Part shown: piece after piece, positions 26,149-34,111 of the stretch
Position numbering within the stretch: the first letter of the stretch is position 1
Layout: each line of letters begins with the position of its first letter
Origin: Pokkaliibacter sp. MBI-7
Lineage (GTDB): Bacteria > Pseudomonadota > Gammaproteobacteria > Pseudomonadales > Balneatricaceae
DNA length: 64,000 bases
Direction of reading: 5' to 3'
Assembly: GCF_029846635.1 (NCBI RefSeq)
Contig: NZ_JARVTG010000001.1
Coordinates: 2,547,001 to 2,611,000 of the forward strand
The notes under the pieces: generated by a model
What the model was told of the DNA's origin: nothing
What the model saw: the letters and a program-made list of their open reading frames with translations, nothing else
Databases searched by the model: none
Translations under genes and position numbers: made by a program

Positions 26149-26659
26149 ATGTCAAAGCGTCCGCCGTTTACTCAAGCATGGGCAGCTTCACGTCGAATCT
26201 ATGACCCGGTTGATCCTTTGGGAAAGGTTGCCAGTGTCATCGGAGGCAAGGTGGCGTTCAATATTTCGCAGGTCGCAGAGCCACAGCGATGGAAGAATAC
26301 CTGTGCAGTGCGCATGAGCTACATCCTCAATGAAACAGGTACCTTGGTACCCAGATCAGGTACTCACACCGTCTCGGGAAAGAATGGTAGGTGGTATTTT
26401 TATCGCGTTGGGAATGTCATTGATTTTCTGCAAAAGCAGTGGGGGCAACCCGATCTGTCCGTCGATGATCCACAAATAGGTGACAGTCTGATGGAGGGTA
26501 AAAAAGGGCGTGATGCTGTTTGAGGTTGAAGGCTGGAGTGACGCCAGTGGCCATGCGACGTTGTGGGATGGCACGGGTACTTGTTATGACCACTGCTATT
26601 TTAATTATCCCCTGGCAGTTTACCGAACCAAGAAGGCTCATTTCTGGGAGCTGCCATGA
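26149..26659 (+). pseudogene. Type VI amidase effector Tae4, frameshifted
   Basis: Tae4-family effectors are NlpC/P60-like amidases delivered by type VI secretion that cut peptidoglycan peptides of rival cells. The first frame (26149-26523) has the catalytic-Cys motif NTCAVRMSYILN, then stops. The next frame continues without a gap from about 26507 with the catalytic-His part SGHATLWDG, then TCYDHCYF and the Trp-Glu-Leu end, to TGA 26659. One surplus base in AAAAAAGGG (26500-26508) explains it; removing it gives 169 residues. The restored stop overlaps the immunity gene start (ATGA), which supports the restored frame. As written, the product lacks the catalytic His. Base composition is lower in GC than in the neighbours. 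Confidence 0.87.
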
Positions 26660-27075
26660 GTAAAGTCGCTTTGGTTGTGGTCTTGGCAGCCCTCGGCTTG
26701 TCACCAGTGATGGCAGATAGCCACTCCACTCTGGCGGCAGTGCGCGTTCAGGACGATGCCACTAAGTATAGAGACGCAGCACTGGCACTTTGTCTGTCGC
26801 GTGCCTTTGCTGATAAAGCCCCATTAGTGGCCAATGACGCTGCGAATACGGCCAGTACTCTTAATGCACTGAACTCATCAGCGGAGCCTTTTTGGCAGCA
26901 CAATGGTCAGCTGAGTCAGCTACTGAACAGCTATCTACAGCAGCCCTTTCGTCTCCCCGAACAAGAGCGCCAACCCCTGCTGGTCGCTACCTGCATGGAC
27001 TTCTATCACAGTCAGTCATTGGCTGACTTGACCAGAGCCGCGTTATCCACGCACCCGTCTAAAGCTCAGCCATAG
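26656..27075 (+). CDS. Tai4-family immunity protein
   Basis: Predicted periplasmic immunity protein that blocks the Tae4 amidase. The 139 residues begin with a signal peptide (about 1-20, ending SPVMA). The mature part is a small helical domain with CLSRAFADK...VANDAANTASTLNAL and a late CMDFYHSQSLADL, as in Tai4 proteins, where two Cys may form a disulfide. Its ATG overlaps the TGA of the restored tae4 frame, so the two were translationally coupled. Keeping immunity while the toxin is broken is a common state in interbacterial-toxin loci. Confidence 0.82.
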   Translation: MSKVALVVVLAALGLSPVMADSHSTLAAVRVQDDATKYRDAALALCLSRAFADKAPLVANDAANTASTLNALNSSAEPFWQHNGQLSQLLNSYLQQPFRLPEQERQPLLVATCMDFYHSQSLADLTRAALSTHPSKAQP

Positions 27076-27081
27076 CAGATA

Positions 27082-27116
27082 AAACAAAACCGGCTCACAG
27101 GGAGCCGGTTTTGTTT
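27082..27116. terminator. Bidirectional terminator tai4/serA
   Basis: Perfect 15-bp stem (27082-27096 with 27102-27116, core ACCGGCTC), 5-nt loop, A-rich on one side and T-rich on the other. It serves both tai4 (+) and serA (-). Confidence 0.9.
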
Positions 27117-27135
27117 ACTGCGGCAGATCAGCGGA

Positions 27136-28368
27136 TCAGAACAGCACGCGAGTCTTGATGGTGCCCTGGATCTGCTGCAGCTTTTGCAGCGCCAGTTCTG
27201 AGTACTCGGCGTCCACATCGATCACCACGTAGCCCACGTTCTCGTTGGTCTGCAGGAACTGCGAGGAGATGTTGATGTTGTTTTCGGAGAAAACGCTGTT
27301 GATCTGCGACATGATGCCGGGCACGTTCTTGTGAATGTGCAGCAGGCGATGCTTGCCGGGGTGTGAAGGCAGCGCCACTTCAGGGAAGTTGACGGACATG
27401 GTGGAGGTACCGTTGTCGCTGTAACGCACCAGCTTCTCGGACACTTCCACACCGATCATTTCCTGCGCTTCCATGGTGGAACCACCGATGTGCGGGGTCA
27501 GGATGACATTGTCCAGACCGCGCAGCGGTGACAGGAACTCATCCTTGTTGGAGCGTGGCTCAACCGGGAACACGTCGATGGCCGCACCCAGCAGTTTCTT
27601 GCTGGTGATGTTCTCGGCCAGCGCCTCGATATCCACCACGGTGCCACGGGAAGCGTTGATCAGGATCGAACCTTCTTTCATCCAGCCCAGTTCGCGTGCG
27701 CCGAACATGTTCTTGGTGGACGCGGTTTCCGGTACGTGCAGGCTGACAACGTCAACCTTGCCGAGCAGTTCTTCCAGGCTGGCGATCTGCTGGGCGTTAC
27801 CCAGAGGCAGCTTGGTAACCACGTCGTAGTAATAGACTTTCATCCCCATGGACTCGGCCATGACCGACAGCTGGGTGCCGATAGAGCCGTAACCGATGAT
27901 GCCGAGTTTCTTGCCACGGATTTCGTAGCTGTTATCGGCTGACTTCATCCAGCCACCGCGGTGGCAGACGATGTTCTTCTCGGGGATACCGCGCATCAGC
28001 ATGATGATTTCAGCAATCACCAGCTCTGCCACCGAACGGGTGTTGGAGTAAGGTGCGTTGAATACAGCGATACCGCGGGTCAGGGCAGCATTCAGATCAA
28101 CCTGGTTGGTACCGATGCAGAAGCAGCCGATGGCAACCAGTTTCTGCGCTTCAGCCAGCACGGTTTCAGTCAGTTGAGTACGGGAGCGGATGCCGATGAA
28201 GTGGGCGTCGCGGATCGATTCGATCAGCTGCTCTTCTGGCAGGGAGCCTTTATGGTATTCGATGTTGGAGTAACCCTGGCCCTGGAACATGTCCAGCGCT
28301 GACTGGTGTACGCCTTCCAACAGAAGGATCTTGATTTTGCTTTTATCAAGAGAAACGGTCTTGCTCAT
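27136..28368 (-). CDS. serA: D-3-phosphoglycerate dehydrogenase
   Basis: First step of serine biosynthesis: oxidises 3-phosphoglycerate to phosphohydroxypyruvate with NAD. The 410 residues equal the E. coli SerA length. It has the NAD-binding motif GIIGYGSIGTQLS (about 155-170), the family RSRTQLT and NASRGTVVD segments, the catalytic His in LTPHIGGST, and a C-terminal ACT domain (about 340-410) that in SerA binds serine for feedback inhibition. I use ATG 28368 (MSKTVSLDKSKIKIL), which matches homologues; the frame opens earlier. The gene is monocistronic. Confidence 0.97.
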   Translation of the reverse strand: MSKTVSLDKSKIKILLLEGVHQSALDMFQGQGYSNIEYHKGSLPEEQLIESIRDAHFIGIRSRTQLTETVLAEAQKLVAIGCFCIGTNQVDLNAALTRGIAVFNAPYSNTRSVAELVIAEIIMLMRGIPEKNIVCHRGGWMKSADNSYEIRGKKLGIIGYGSIGTQLSVMAESMGMKVYYYDVVTKLPLGNAQQIASLEELLGKVDVVSLHVPETASTKNMFGARELGWMKEGSILINASRGTVVDIEALAENITSKKLLGAAIDVFPVEPRSNKDEFLSPLRGLDNVILTPHIGGSTMEAQEMIGVEVSEKLVRYSDNGTSTMSVNFPEVALPSHPGKHRLLHIHKNVPGIMSQINSVFSENNINISSQFLQTNENVGYVVIDVDAEYSELALQKLQQIQGTIKTRVLF

Positions 28369-28782
28369 GGTGCTCACGTAATCCTCGCTATACGTTAGCC
28401 GGGCTGGTGGCGACATAACCGCAGGCGCTGTGTCTCCCTTTCTGACATTCGAGGCAACAATGAGGATTATTGCCGAACCGGGGGAGCTTCCCAGGGTGCC
28501 GCGCTATGCGTGCCGAGTGGGGCGGCTATAATAGCACAGCCGTAGCCAAGGGATGTTGGCAAAAAGGCAAATACCATGAAGCTTAGGGTGAATTTTTTAA
28601 CTAAGGCGTTTACTTTTATTCATGGTCAGGGGTGTCGCACTTGCATTAAGCGAACCGCAGCCATACAGGAAGGCAGTAGTGACGATGCAGGACCCGCCTT
28701 GCCGGCACCGTAAGACGCATATCAGACCAGAATAGCAATACCAATAAGCACAGCTGAAAGCTCAACCGAACGAGGACAGGTT
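28369..28782. other. Divergent intergenic region serA / FAH-family gene
   Basis: About 410 bases. A TATAAT hexamer occurs on the plus strand at 28527-28532, but no good -35 lies 16-18 bp upstream. The opposite strand reads ATTATA there, so the site could serve either direction. No repeat or RNA gene seen. Confidence 0.4.
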
Positions 28783-29448
28783 ATGGCGTATGCACACCGT
28801 TATGTTGATGGCGAAACTCTGATTCATCCCCTGGGCAAGGTGGTCTGTATTGGCCGTAACTATGCCGAGCACGTCCGTGAACTGAACAATGCCATGCCGA
28901 CCGAGCCCCTGCTGTTTATCAAGCCTGCGACGGCGGTGGTGCCGATGGAAGAGCCGTTCTCCCTGCCCTCGCACCTGAGCAGTGACATCCATTACGAGAC
29001 CGAGCTGGCGGTACTGATCGGCGCAACCCTGAAGCAGGCCGATGAAGCCGAGGCCAAGGCCGCGATTGCAGGCTTCGGTCTGGCACTGGATCTGACCCTG
29101 CGTGATGTGCAGAGCAAACTGAAAGACAAGGGCCAGCCCTGGGAAAAGGCCAAGGCGTTTGATGGTTCCTGCCCGTTGTCACGCTTTGTCCGCGCCGATG
29201 CCGTCAGCGATATCCAGAATCTGGGGCTGAAGCTGACCATCAATAATGAAGTCCGTCAGAACGGTACTACGGCCGATATGATCAACCCGGTACTGCCTCT
29301 GCTGGCGTACATCAGCCAGTACTTTACCCTGCAACCCGGTGATGTGGTGCTGACCGGCACGCCTGAGGGCGTTGGCCAGCTGCACAGCGGCGATCAGCTG
29401 GTGGTCGGACTGGATACCCTGCTGCAGGTCGAAACGCGCGTGCGCTGA
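28783..29448 (+). CDS. Fumarylacetoacetate hydrolase family protein
   Basis: Cytosolic metal-dependent enzyme of the FAH superfamily, 221 residues, the short single-domain type. It shows KVVCIGRNYAEHVREL, FIKPATAV, the metal-binding acidic residues in HYETELAVLIG and GFGLALDLTLRD, and LTGTPEGVGQL near the end. Short members include acylpyruvases, oxaloacetate decarboxylases/tautomerases and homoprotocatechuate isomerases; sequence alone does not separate them here. ATG 28783 has AGGACAGG just upstream. It is a single gene followed by a terminator. Confidence 0.9.
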   Translation: MAYAHRYVDGETLIHPLGKVVCIGRNYAEHVRELNNAMPTEPLLFIKPATAVVPMEEPFSLPSHLSSDIHYETELAVLIGATLKQADEAEAKAAIAGFGLALDLTLRDVQSKLKDKGQPWEKAKAFDGSCPLSRFVRADAVSDIQNLGLKLTINNEVRQNGTTADMINPVLPLLAYISQYFTLQPGDVVLTGTPEGVGQLHSGDQLVVGLDTLLQVETRVR

Positions 29449-29476
29449 AGACTGAACAGTAGCCCGCTACGTTCTG

Positions 29477-29501
29477 AGAAACCGGCTACCCGCCGGTTTC
29501 T
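29477..29501. terminator. Bidirectional terminator
   Basis: AGAAACCGGC (29477-29486) pairs with GCCGGTTTCT (29492-29501) around a 5-nt loop. It lies between the convergent FAH-family and Dph6-like genes. Confidence 0.75.
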
Positions 29502-29536
29502 TGCTATTCGGGCCAGCTCGGCTGTTGAGAGCGGCT

Positions 29537-30271
29537 TTACGGTGCAGCGGGCAGCAGATCGGCAAAGACAAAACCTTCCCGCTCCACCACCTCGCCACCG
29601 GTGACGGCAATGGGCTGGCGAAACATCGGCCCGGCACTGACAAAGGTGTGGAATTCGCCGTTCTCGCCACAGGGGTCGACACCCTCCGGGCACTCGGCCA
29701 GCAGCTGCTGATCAAAACGTCGCCCTGCCCAGCTGACAGGCACCCTGCGCGGATCGATACAGGTCAGATGGGCCACCAGTCCGGCTGCCAGCATGTCGGC
29801 AGCGAGCTGACCGGTGGGAATGTCCCACAGTGGAAAGACCGGTGTCAGGCCCGTCCCCGCCAGTCGCTGTTCGCGGTAAGTGCGAATATCCCGCAGATAA
29901 AGATCGCCAAAGGCAAACAGCTCGGTGCCAAGCGCTTTGGCCTGTTCGATAAAGGCGCCCATGCGCTGCTCGTATTCCTCGTTGGAGCAGGGGTACGGCA
30001 GTTCAATTTCATACAGCGGCAGACCTGCGGCCTCGGCCTGCAGGCGTACCAGCTGGCGTCGCACGGCATGCATGGCGACACGGTCAAAGGTCTGGTTGAA
30101 GGTAGTAAGTAAGCCGATGACCTCATAGGCCGGGTTCTGCTGCAGCTGATACAGCGTCCAGGCGCTGTCTTTGCCGCTGCTCCAGGACAGCAGCACCTTA
30201 CGCGGTGCGGCTGGCGGGGTGGTATGAGTTGAGGGTGAAGGGATACTGGCGGACGGGGTATGGGGGTTCAA
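29537..30271 (-). CDS. Dph6-like PP-loop ATPase
   Basis: Predicted ATP-dependent amidating or ligating enzyme, 244 residues. The PP-loop SWSSGKDSAWTLYQL (about residues 30-44) binds ATP by adenylation. The following ELPYPCSNEEYEQRM, ELFAFGDLYLRDIR and PVFPLWDIPTGQLA segments match the diphthine-ammonia ligase (Dph6/MJ0570) family. Bacteria lack diphthamide, so the bacterial substrate is unknown. Its ATG overlaps the TGA of the upstream GGDEF gene (ATGA), so the two are translationally coupled, an odd pairing that might be functional. The first 20 residues are Ser/Pro/Thr-rich and probably disordered. Confidence 0.82.
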   Translation of the reverse strand: MNPHTPSASIPSPSTHTTPPAAPRKVLLSWSSGKDSAWTLYQLQQNPAYEVIGLLTTFNQTFDRVAMHAVRRQLVRLQAEAAGLPLYEIELPYPCSNEEYEQRMGAFIEQAKALGTELFAFGDLYLRDIRTYREQRLAGTGLTPVFPLWDIPTGQLAADMLAAGLVAHLTCIDPRRVPVSWAGRRFDQQLLAECPEGVDPCGENGEFHTFVSAGPMFRQPIAVTGGEVVEREGFVFADLLPAAP

Positions 30272-31521
30272 GCCGGGTCTCCGGTGGATTCCGAGGTCAG
30301 ATGCAGCTTCTGTTTATACATGCGATGTTCGGCCAGACTCAACAGGTGATCGGGCAGCTGACCATCCAGCGGAGCGATAGCGGTCCCGGCGCTGATACGG
30401 ATAGTGAGCGCCAGTTCCTTGTTGTCTTCCGCCGCCAGCACATAGGGGCGGTGCAGGTTTTCCATCAGATAGCGCTGCCAGTGCTTGAGCTCGGCGGTGT
30501 TGTGGCAGGCGCGGATCACCACAAACTCATCACCGCCCATGCGCGCCAGGTAGGCTGGCTGCGGATTGAGCGAACGCAGACGCTCGGCCACATGCTGTAG
30601 CAGCAGGTCGCCGGTGTGGTAACCGTAGCGGTCATTGATGGGCTTGAATTCATCCAGTGCCAGCAGAATCACCGCCAGCTGCGCTGAGCCGCTGGAGCGG
30701 CGGGTCAGCGAGGTGGTGGTGCCGGTGGCCGGTTGCAGCAGACGCTGACCGGACCAGCGCTGGATGTCACTTTGCAGGCGGATTTTCTGCAACTGCCCGG
30801 ACAGATGGGTCATGCAGTGGTAGCGGTTGGGCAGCCCGGTCAGGGCATCGTGGTAGGCCGCGTGCTGTACCTGATTATGCAGCTGACGCAGATCGGGCTG
30901 GGCGCCGCTGTCCTTCTCACGTCGCTGGATGCGCTGGCCGACATAGCGCAGGCGTCCCTGCCAGTCGAGTAACCAGCCCATCAAAAGGCACAGTGCCAGC
31001 GCCAGAGTCAGGGTCAGCATTTCCCAGGGCAGCGAGGCGGACGGATGCAGCGTGACCGTCAGCACGGCCAGCGGAAAGGCGCAGAGCAAACCCTGCCACA
31101 GATTGCGCCAGTGGCTGGCCATCAGCGCCAGCAGTAACAGATGAGTGGTCAGCAGGGCCAGGCGCATGGGCGCAGGCAGCAGGGTGAAAGCATTGTCCTG
31201 ACTGGTCCACAGCACTGCCAGCGGGAACAGCAGGCAATAGCTGAAGTAGAATGACCGCCCCCACGGGCCGGCGTCCGGTGGCTGCATCAGAATCAGGAAG
31301 TAACTCGGCCAGAGTACACAGAGGATGCCGGGAGGAAACAGGATCAGCCAGTCATCGGGGTGACGGTACAGCAGGCTGAAATACACCACCAGTGAGCCCA
31401 GCGCCAGTAACAGCGCACCGAGCTGGCGCACAGGCGTATAGAGCTCTTCCTGCTGTGAGCGAAAGTGGGGAATCTCTTCACTGCGAAGCCTGGCCTGTTC
31501 GGCCTGGAATAAAACACCCAT
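30268..31521 (-). CDS. Membrane GGDEF protein with altered metal site
   Basis: Protein of 417 residues: about six hydrophobic helices (about 33-205) with no recognisable sensor domain, then a GGDEF domain (about 225-405). The signature ARMGGDEF is present but two features are unusual. The metal-binding Asp of the usual DxDxFK motif is Ala (LLALDEFKPIND), and a Ser/Thr/Gln-rich insertion of about 30 residues lies between DALTGLPNRYH and this motif. No RxxD inhibitory site precedes GGDEF. It may therefore be a weak or inactive cyclase that acts by binding. ATG 31521 is preceded by AGGTG. Its end overlaps the Dph6-like gene by 4 bp. Confidence 0.85.
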   Translation of the reverse strand: MGVLFQAEQARLRSEEIPHFRSQQEELYTPVRQLGALLLALGSLVVYFSLLYRHPDDWLILFPPGILCVLWPSYFLILMQPPDAGPWGRSFYFSYCLLFPLAVLWTSQDNAFTLLPAPMRLALLTTHLLLLALMASHWRNLWQGLLCAFPLAVLTVTLHPSASLPWEMLTLTLALALCLLMGWLLDWQGRLRYVGQRIQRREKDSGAQPDLRQLHNQVQHAAYHDALTGLPNRYHCMTHLSGQLQKIRLQSDIQRWSGQRLLQPATGTTTSLTRRSSGSAQLAVILLALDEFKPINDRYGYHTGDLLLQHVAERLRSLNPQPAYLARMGGDEFVVIRACHNTAELKHWQRYLMENLHRPYVLAAEDNKELALTIRISAGTAIAPLDGQLPDHLLSLAEHRMYKQKLHLTSESTGDPA

Positions 31522-31822
31522 GTGGCACCTGTCTGTTCGCCGACGGCGGCGCTATCAATACGGTGGTGATATCACATCTACTGAGGTTGCTAACTGCAAA
31601 AGCAAGACCAGACTGCGTGCCAGCACAAGCCCATGGGGGTCGTCAAAACGGCTGGCAGTCAAACCTCACGGTAGTCCCAAGCATAGTATGAAAATGCGTT
31701 GCTGTGGCGGAGGGATAACGATAACCGCGCCAGTAATGGCGACGATCAGCACAACAGGCAGGAAGAGGAAGGCGTCGCAGCCCCATGCGGCGTGGCCGGC
31801 ATGGAGCTGTGTAACCGGCAGA
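31522..31822. other. Intergenic region without clear features
   Basis: About 300 bases between the start of the GGDEF gene and the end of the thioesterase gene, both leftward. I see no terminator, repeat or gene. The GGDEF promoter should lie near 31530-31600. Confidence 0.35.
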
Positions 31823-32278
31823 TCAGCGGCCGAGGCGCTGGTAGGCGGTGGGCAGCGGGCGAATATGCCCTTCGTCATTGATCGCCACCAGCACGAACAG
31901 GCCTTCGGTGATCTTGCGGAATTCTGTGCCATCCGGGCACTGCGCCCAGACTTCCACGGCAATCTTCATTGATGATTTGCCGGTTTCCACCGTACGGGTA
32001 TAGAAACTCAGCAGCGTGCCCACCAGTACCGGGGAGAGAAACTCCACCTGAGAAATGGACACGGTGGCAATACGGCCATGGGCCAGTCTGCCCGCATGGA
32101 CGGCGGCGGCGGTATCCATATGCTTGACCAGCCAGCCGCCGAAAATATCGCCGTAGCTGTTGGTATCACTGATGGACGCCGGGAATTGCAGGCTCAACTC
32201 ACCCTGAGGCAGCGGATTGCTTTCTTCACTGTCGAGCAGCTCGACGGCGTCGTTTTCTGGGACGTTCAAAGGTTCCAT
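31823..32278 (-). CDS. Hotdog-fold acyl-CoA thioesterase
   Basis: Cytosolic enzyme that hydrolyses acyl-CoA thioesters, 151 residues. It matches the YciA/BFIT-type hotdog family: DTNSYGDIFGGWLVKHMDTAAAVHA carries the catalytic Asp and helix, followed by TVSISQVEFLSPVLVGTLLSFYTR and the VEVWAQ strand. Residues 1-30 are an acidic extension. The start is ATG 32278 or a GTG three codons upstream; neither has a strong ribosome site. The substrate chain length cannot be read from sequence. Confidence 0.88.
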   Translation of the reverse strand: MEPLNVPENDAVELLDSEESNPLPQGELSLQFPASISDTNSYGDIFGGWLVKHMDTAAAVHAGRLAHGRIATVSISQVEFLSPVLVGTLLSFYTRTVETGKSSMKIAVEVWAQCPDGTEFRKITEGLFVLVAINDEGHIRPLPTAYQRLGR

Positions 32279-32514
32279 GACATTCACTTTCAGCTAATTG
32301 AGCCCGAAGGCCAGCTCGCCTTGTTCCAGCTTGCTTATTATAGGGGACTCGTGCTGTCACCGGCCCTGCTGTGTGGTGACGAGGTGACCGACCCCGGTGG
32401 GTGCCGGATTCAGTCACACCGGCCATCGGCTAGTATAGCGGCATCGTCGCAGAAGGCGCAGCACTTCTGCTGCAGTGTGTATCCTGACGGGGTGAGTGCG
32501 TGTTGTTCCGTTGC

Positions 32515-32562
32515 TTGTCATGCGATTGTCATATTTACGTCATAGAGTGTCGGGGCTACATT
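32515..32562 (+). promoter_or_regulatory. Pho box before pstS
   Basis: Three 7-bp repeats with 11-bp periodicity: TTGTCAT (32515-32521), TTGTCAT (32526-32532) and ACGTCAT (32537-32543). A possible -10, TACATT, is at 32557-32562. This is the PhoB direct-repeat pattern. The distance to the pstS ATG is about 140 bp. Confidence 0.85.
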
Positions 32563-32705
32563 GGGGGCTGTCTCTGTTGAGGCGGCGTTCAGGGAGAGAC
32601 GAGACCGCAGCTTGTCTCTCCCGCTCAGGCACCGACGGCCATCAGGGTGAATGGTGCACCAACCATAGCCTGCAAGACGCGATCAGCGGGGAAGCAAAGC
32701 ATCTG

Positions 32706-33683
32706 ATGCGATTCAATCTAAGTGTGGCGACTGTCCTGCTGACGCTGACCACCACTGCTGGTGCCCGTCTGGCACAGGCCAGCAATGTTGATACTGACCT
32801 GCCTGATTATCAGAAAGCCGCTGGTGTGTCCGGTAACCTGTCGTCGGTCGGCTCCGATACCCTGGCCAACCTGATGACGCTGTGGGCCGAGGCCTTCAAG
32901 CGCAATTATCCTAACGTCAATGTCCAGATTCAGGCCGCTGGCTCCTCCACTGCCCCACCTGCGCTGACCGAAGGCACCGCCAATGTCGGGCCGATGAGTC
33001 GCACCATGAAGGACAACGAGATCGAAGCCTTCGAGAGCAAATACGGCTATAAGCCGACCGCCGTGCCAGTTGCTATCGATGCGCTGGCGGTGTTTGTACA
33101 GAAGGACAATCCGGTCGAAAACCTCACCCTGCAACAGCTGGACGGTATTTTCTCCTCTACCCGCAAGTGTGGCGGCGACGACATCAGCCGCTGGAGCCAG
33201 GTCGGTGTGAGTGGCAGTCTGGCCGAGCAAAGTATTCAGCTGTACGGCCGTAACTCGGTGTCCGGTACCTACGGCTATTTCAAGGAACATGCCCTGTGCA
33301 AGGGTGACTACAAGAACAACGTCAATGAACAGCCGGGCTCGGCGTCGGTGGTACAGTCGGTTTCCACCTCACTGAATGCTATCGGTTATTCCGGCATCGG
33401 CTACAAGACCGCCTCAGTCAAAACCGTTAATCTCGCCAAAAAAGAGGGCGGTCCCTATGTGGCGGCGACGGCAGAAAACGCCATCAACGGTAGCTATCCA
33501 CTGGCTCGCTTCCTCTATATCTACGTCAACAAGGCCCCCAACCAGCCGTTACCGCCGCTGGAGCGTGAGCTGATCAGGCTGATCATGTCCCGGCAGGGTC
33601 AGGAAGTGGTGGTACGTGATGGTTATGTGCCGCTGCCTAAACAGGTGGTGGAGAAAGCACTGGGGAGTGTCGGATTACAGTGA
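32706..33683 (+). CDS. pstS: Phosphate-binding protein PstS family
   Basis: Periplasmic receptor of the high-affinity phosphate importer, 325 residues. The signal peptide (about 1-26, ending RLAQA) is followed by phosphate-binding loops: SVGSDTLANL, AAGSSTAPPAL, GPMSRTMKDNEI and GRNSVSGTYGYFKE. ATG 32706 has GGGGAAG upstream; a longer frame opens at 32496 but runs through the Pho box. It has its own Pho promoter and its own terminator, so it can be made in excess over the membrane genes that follow. Confidence 0.94.
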   Translation: MRFNLSVATVLLTLTTTAGARLAQASNVDTDLPDYQKAAGVSGNLSSVGSDTLANLMTLWAEAFKRNYPNVNVQIQAAGSSTAPPALTEGTANVGPMSRTMKDNEIEAFESKYGYKPTAVPVAIDALAVFVQKDNPVENLTLQQLDGIFSSTRKCGGDDISRWSQVGVSGSLAEQSIQLYGRNSVSGTYGYFKEHALCKGDYKNNVNEQPGSASVVQSVSTSLNAIGYSGIGYKTASVKTVNLAKKEGGPYVAATAENAINGSYPLARFLYIYVNKAPNQPLPPLERELIRLIMSRQGQEVVVRDGYVPLPKQVVEKALGSVGLQ

Positions 33684-33762
33684 AGGATGCCGAGCGTGCT
33701 GAGCATTGTGAACGCGTTCTGATGCAGGCAGCGGCGGTCCATTTTCACAGGGAGTGACAGCT

Positions 33763-33806
33763 AAAGCCTGGCAGATTCGAAGAAGGGGCGAATCTGTCAG
33801 GCTTTT
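33763..33806 (+). terminator. Terminator after pstS
   Basis: A 17-bp stem with one mismatch (33763-33779 with 33789-33805; AAAGCCTGGCAGATTCG), 9-nt loop, then TTTCTCTTT. It separates pstS from pstC. Confidence 0.87.
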
Positions 33807-33941
33807 CTCTTTACCTCACCGTACAGGTGTGGGATGTCTGGCTGAAGGAGAAGCCGCGACATGATCAACAGGGAAGAAAGACACCGGTCATTCAGCATGA
33901 GGGGAAGCCATTCCTGCCTCAGGGTGACGCATATGCGTCGA

Positions 33942-33975
33942 ATGTCATGGTATTGTCATAATGCCGCAATACACT
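33942..33975 (+). promoter_or_regulatory. Pho box and -10 before pstC
   Basis: ATGTCAT (33942-33948) and TTGTCAT (33953-33959) are 11 bp apart, and a TACACT -10 (33970-33975) follows after 10 bp. This second Pho promoter drives pstCAB separately from pstS. Confidence 0.83.
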
Positions 33976-34111
33976 GGTGTTCCGCTTTATCTGCGCACGC
34001 CGTATCCTTGCGCCTTTTTGCCCAACTGGCTGATAAGACGGTGATTTGCCAAATTCGACAGAGCCTCACAAGCCATAGCCCCATACCAGCCGTGCTGGCC
34101 AGAGTGGTTTC

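Noticed and set aside
26500..26508. Programmed frameshift in tae4 at AAAAAAGGG
   Set aside because: The needed shift is +1 (skip one base), whereas A-rich slippery runs usually give -1 shifts. No stimulatory structure is evident. An insertion or sequencing error is simpler.
28527..28532. TATAAT as a firm promoter for the FAH-family gene
   Set aside because: There is no acceptable -35 at 16-18 bp, and the site is 250 bp from the start codon.
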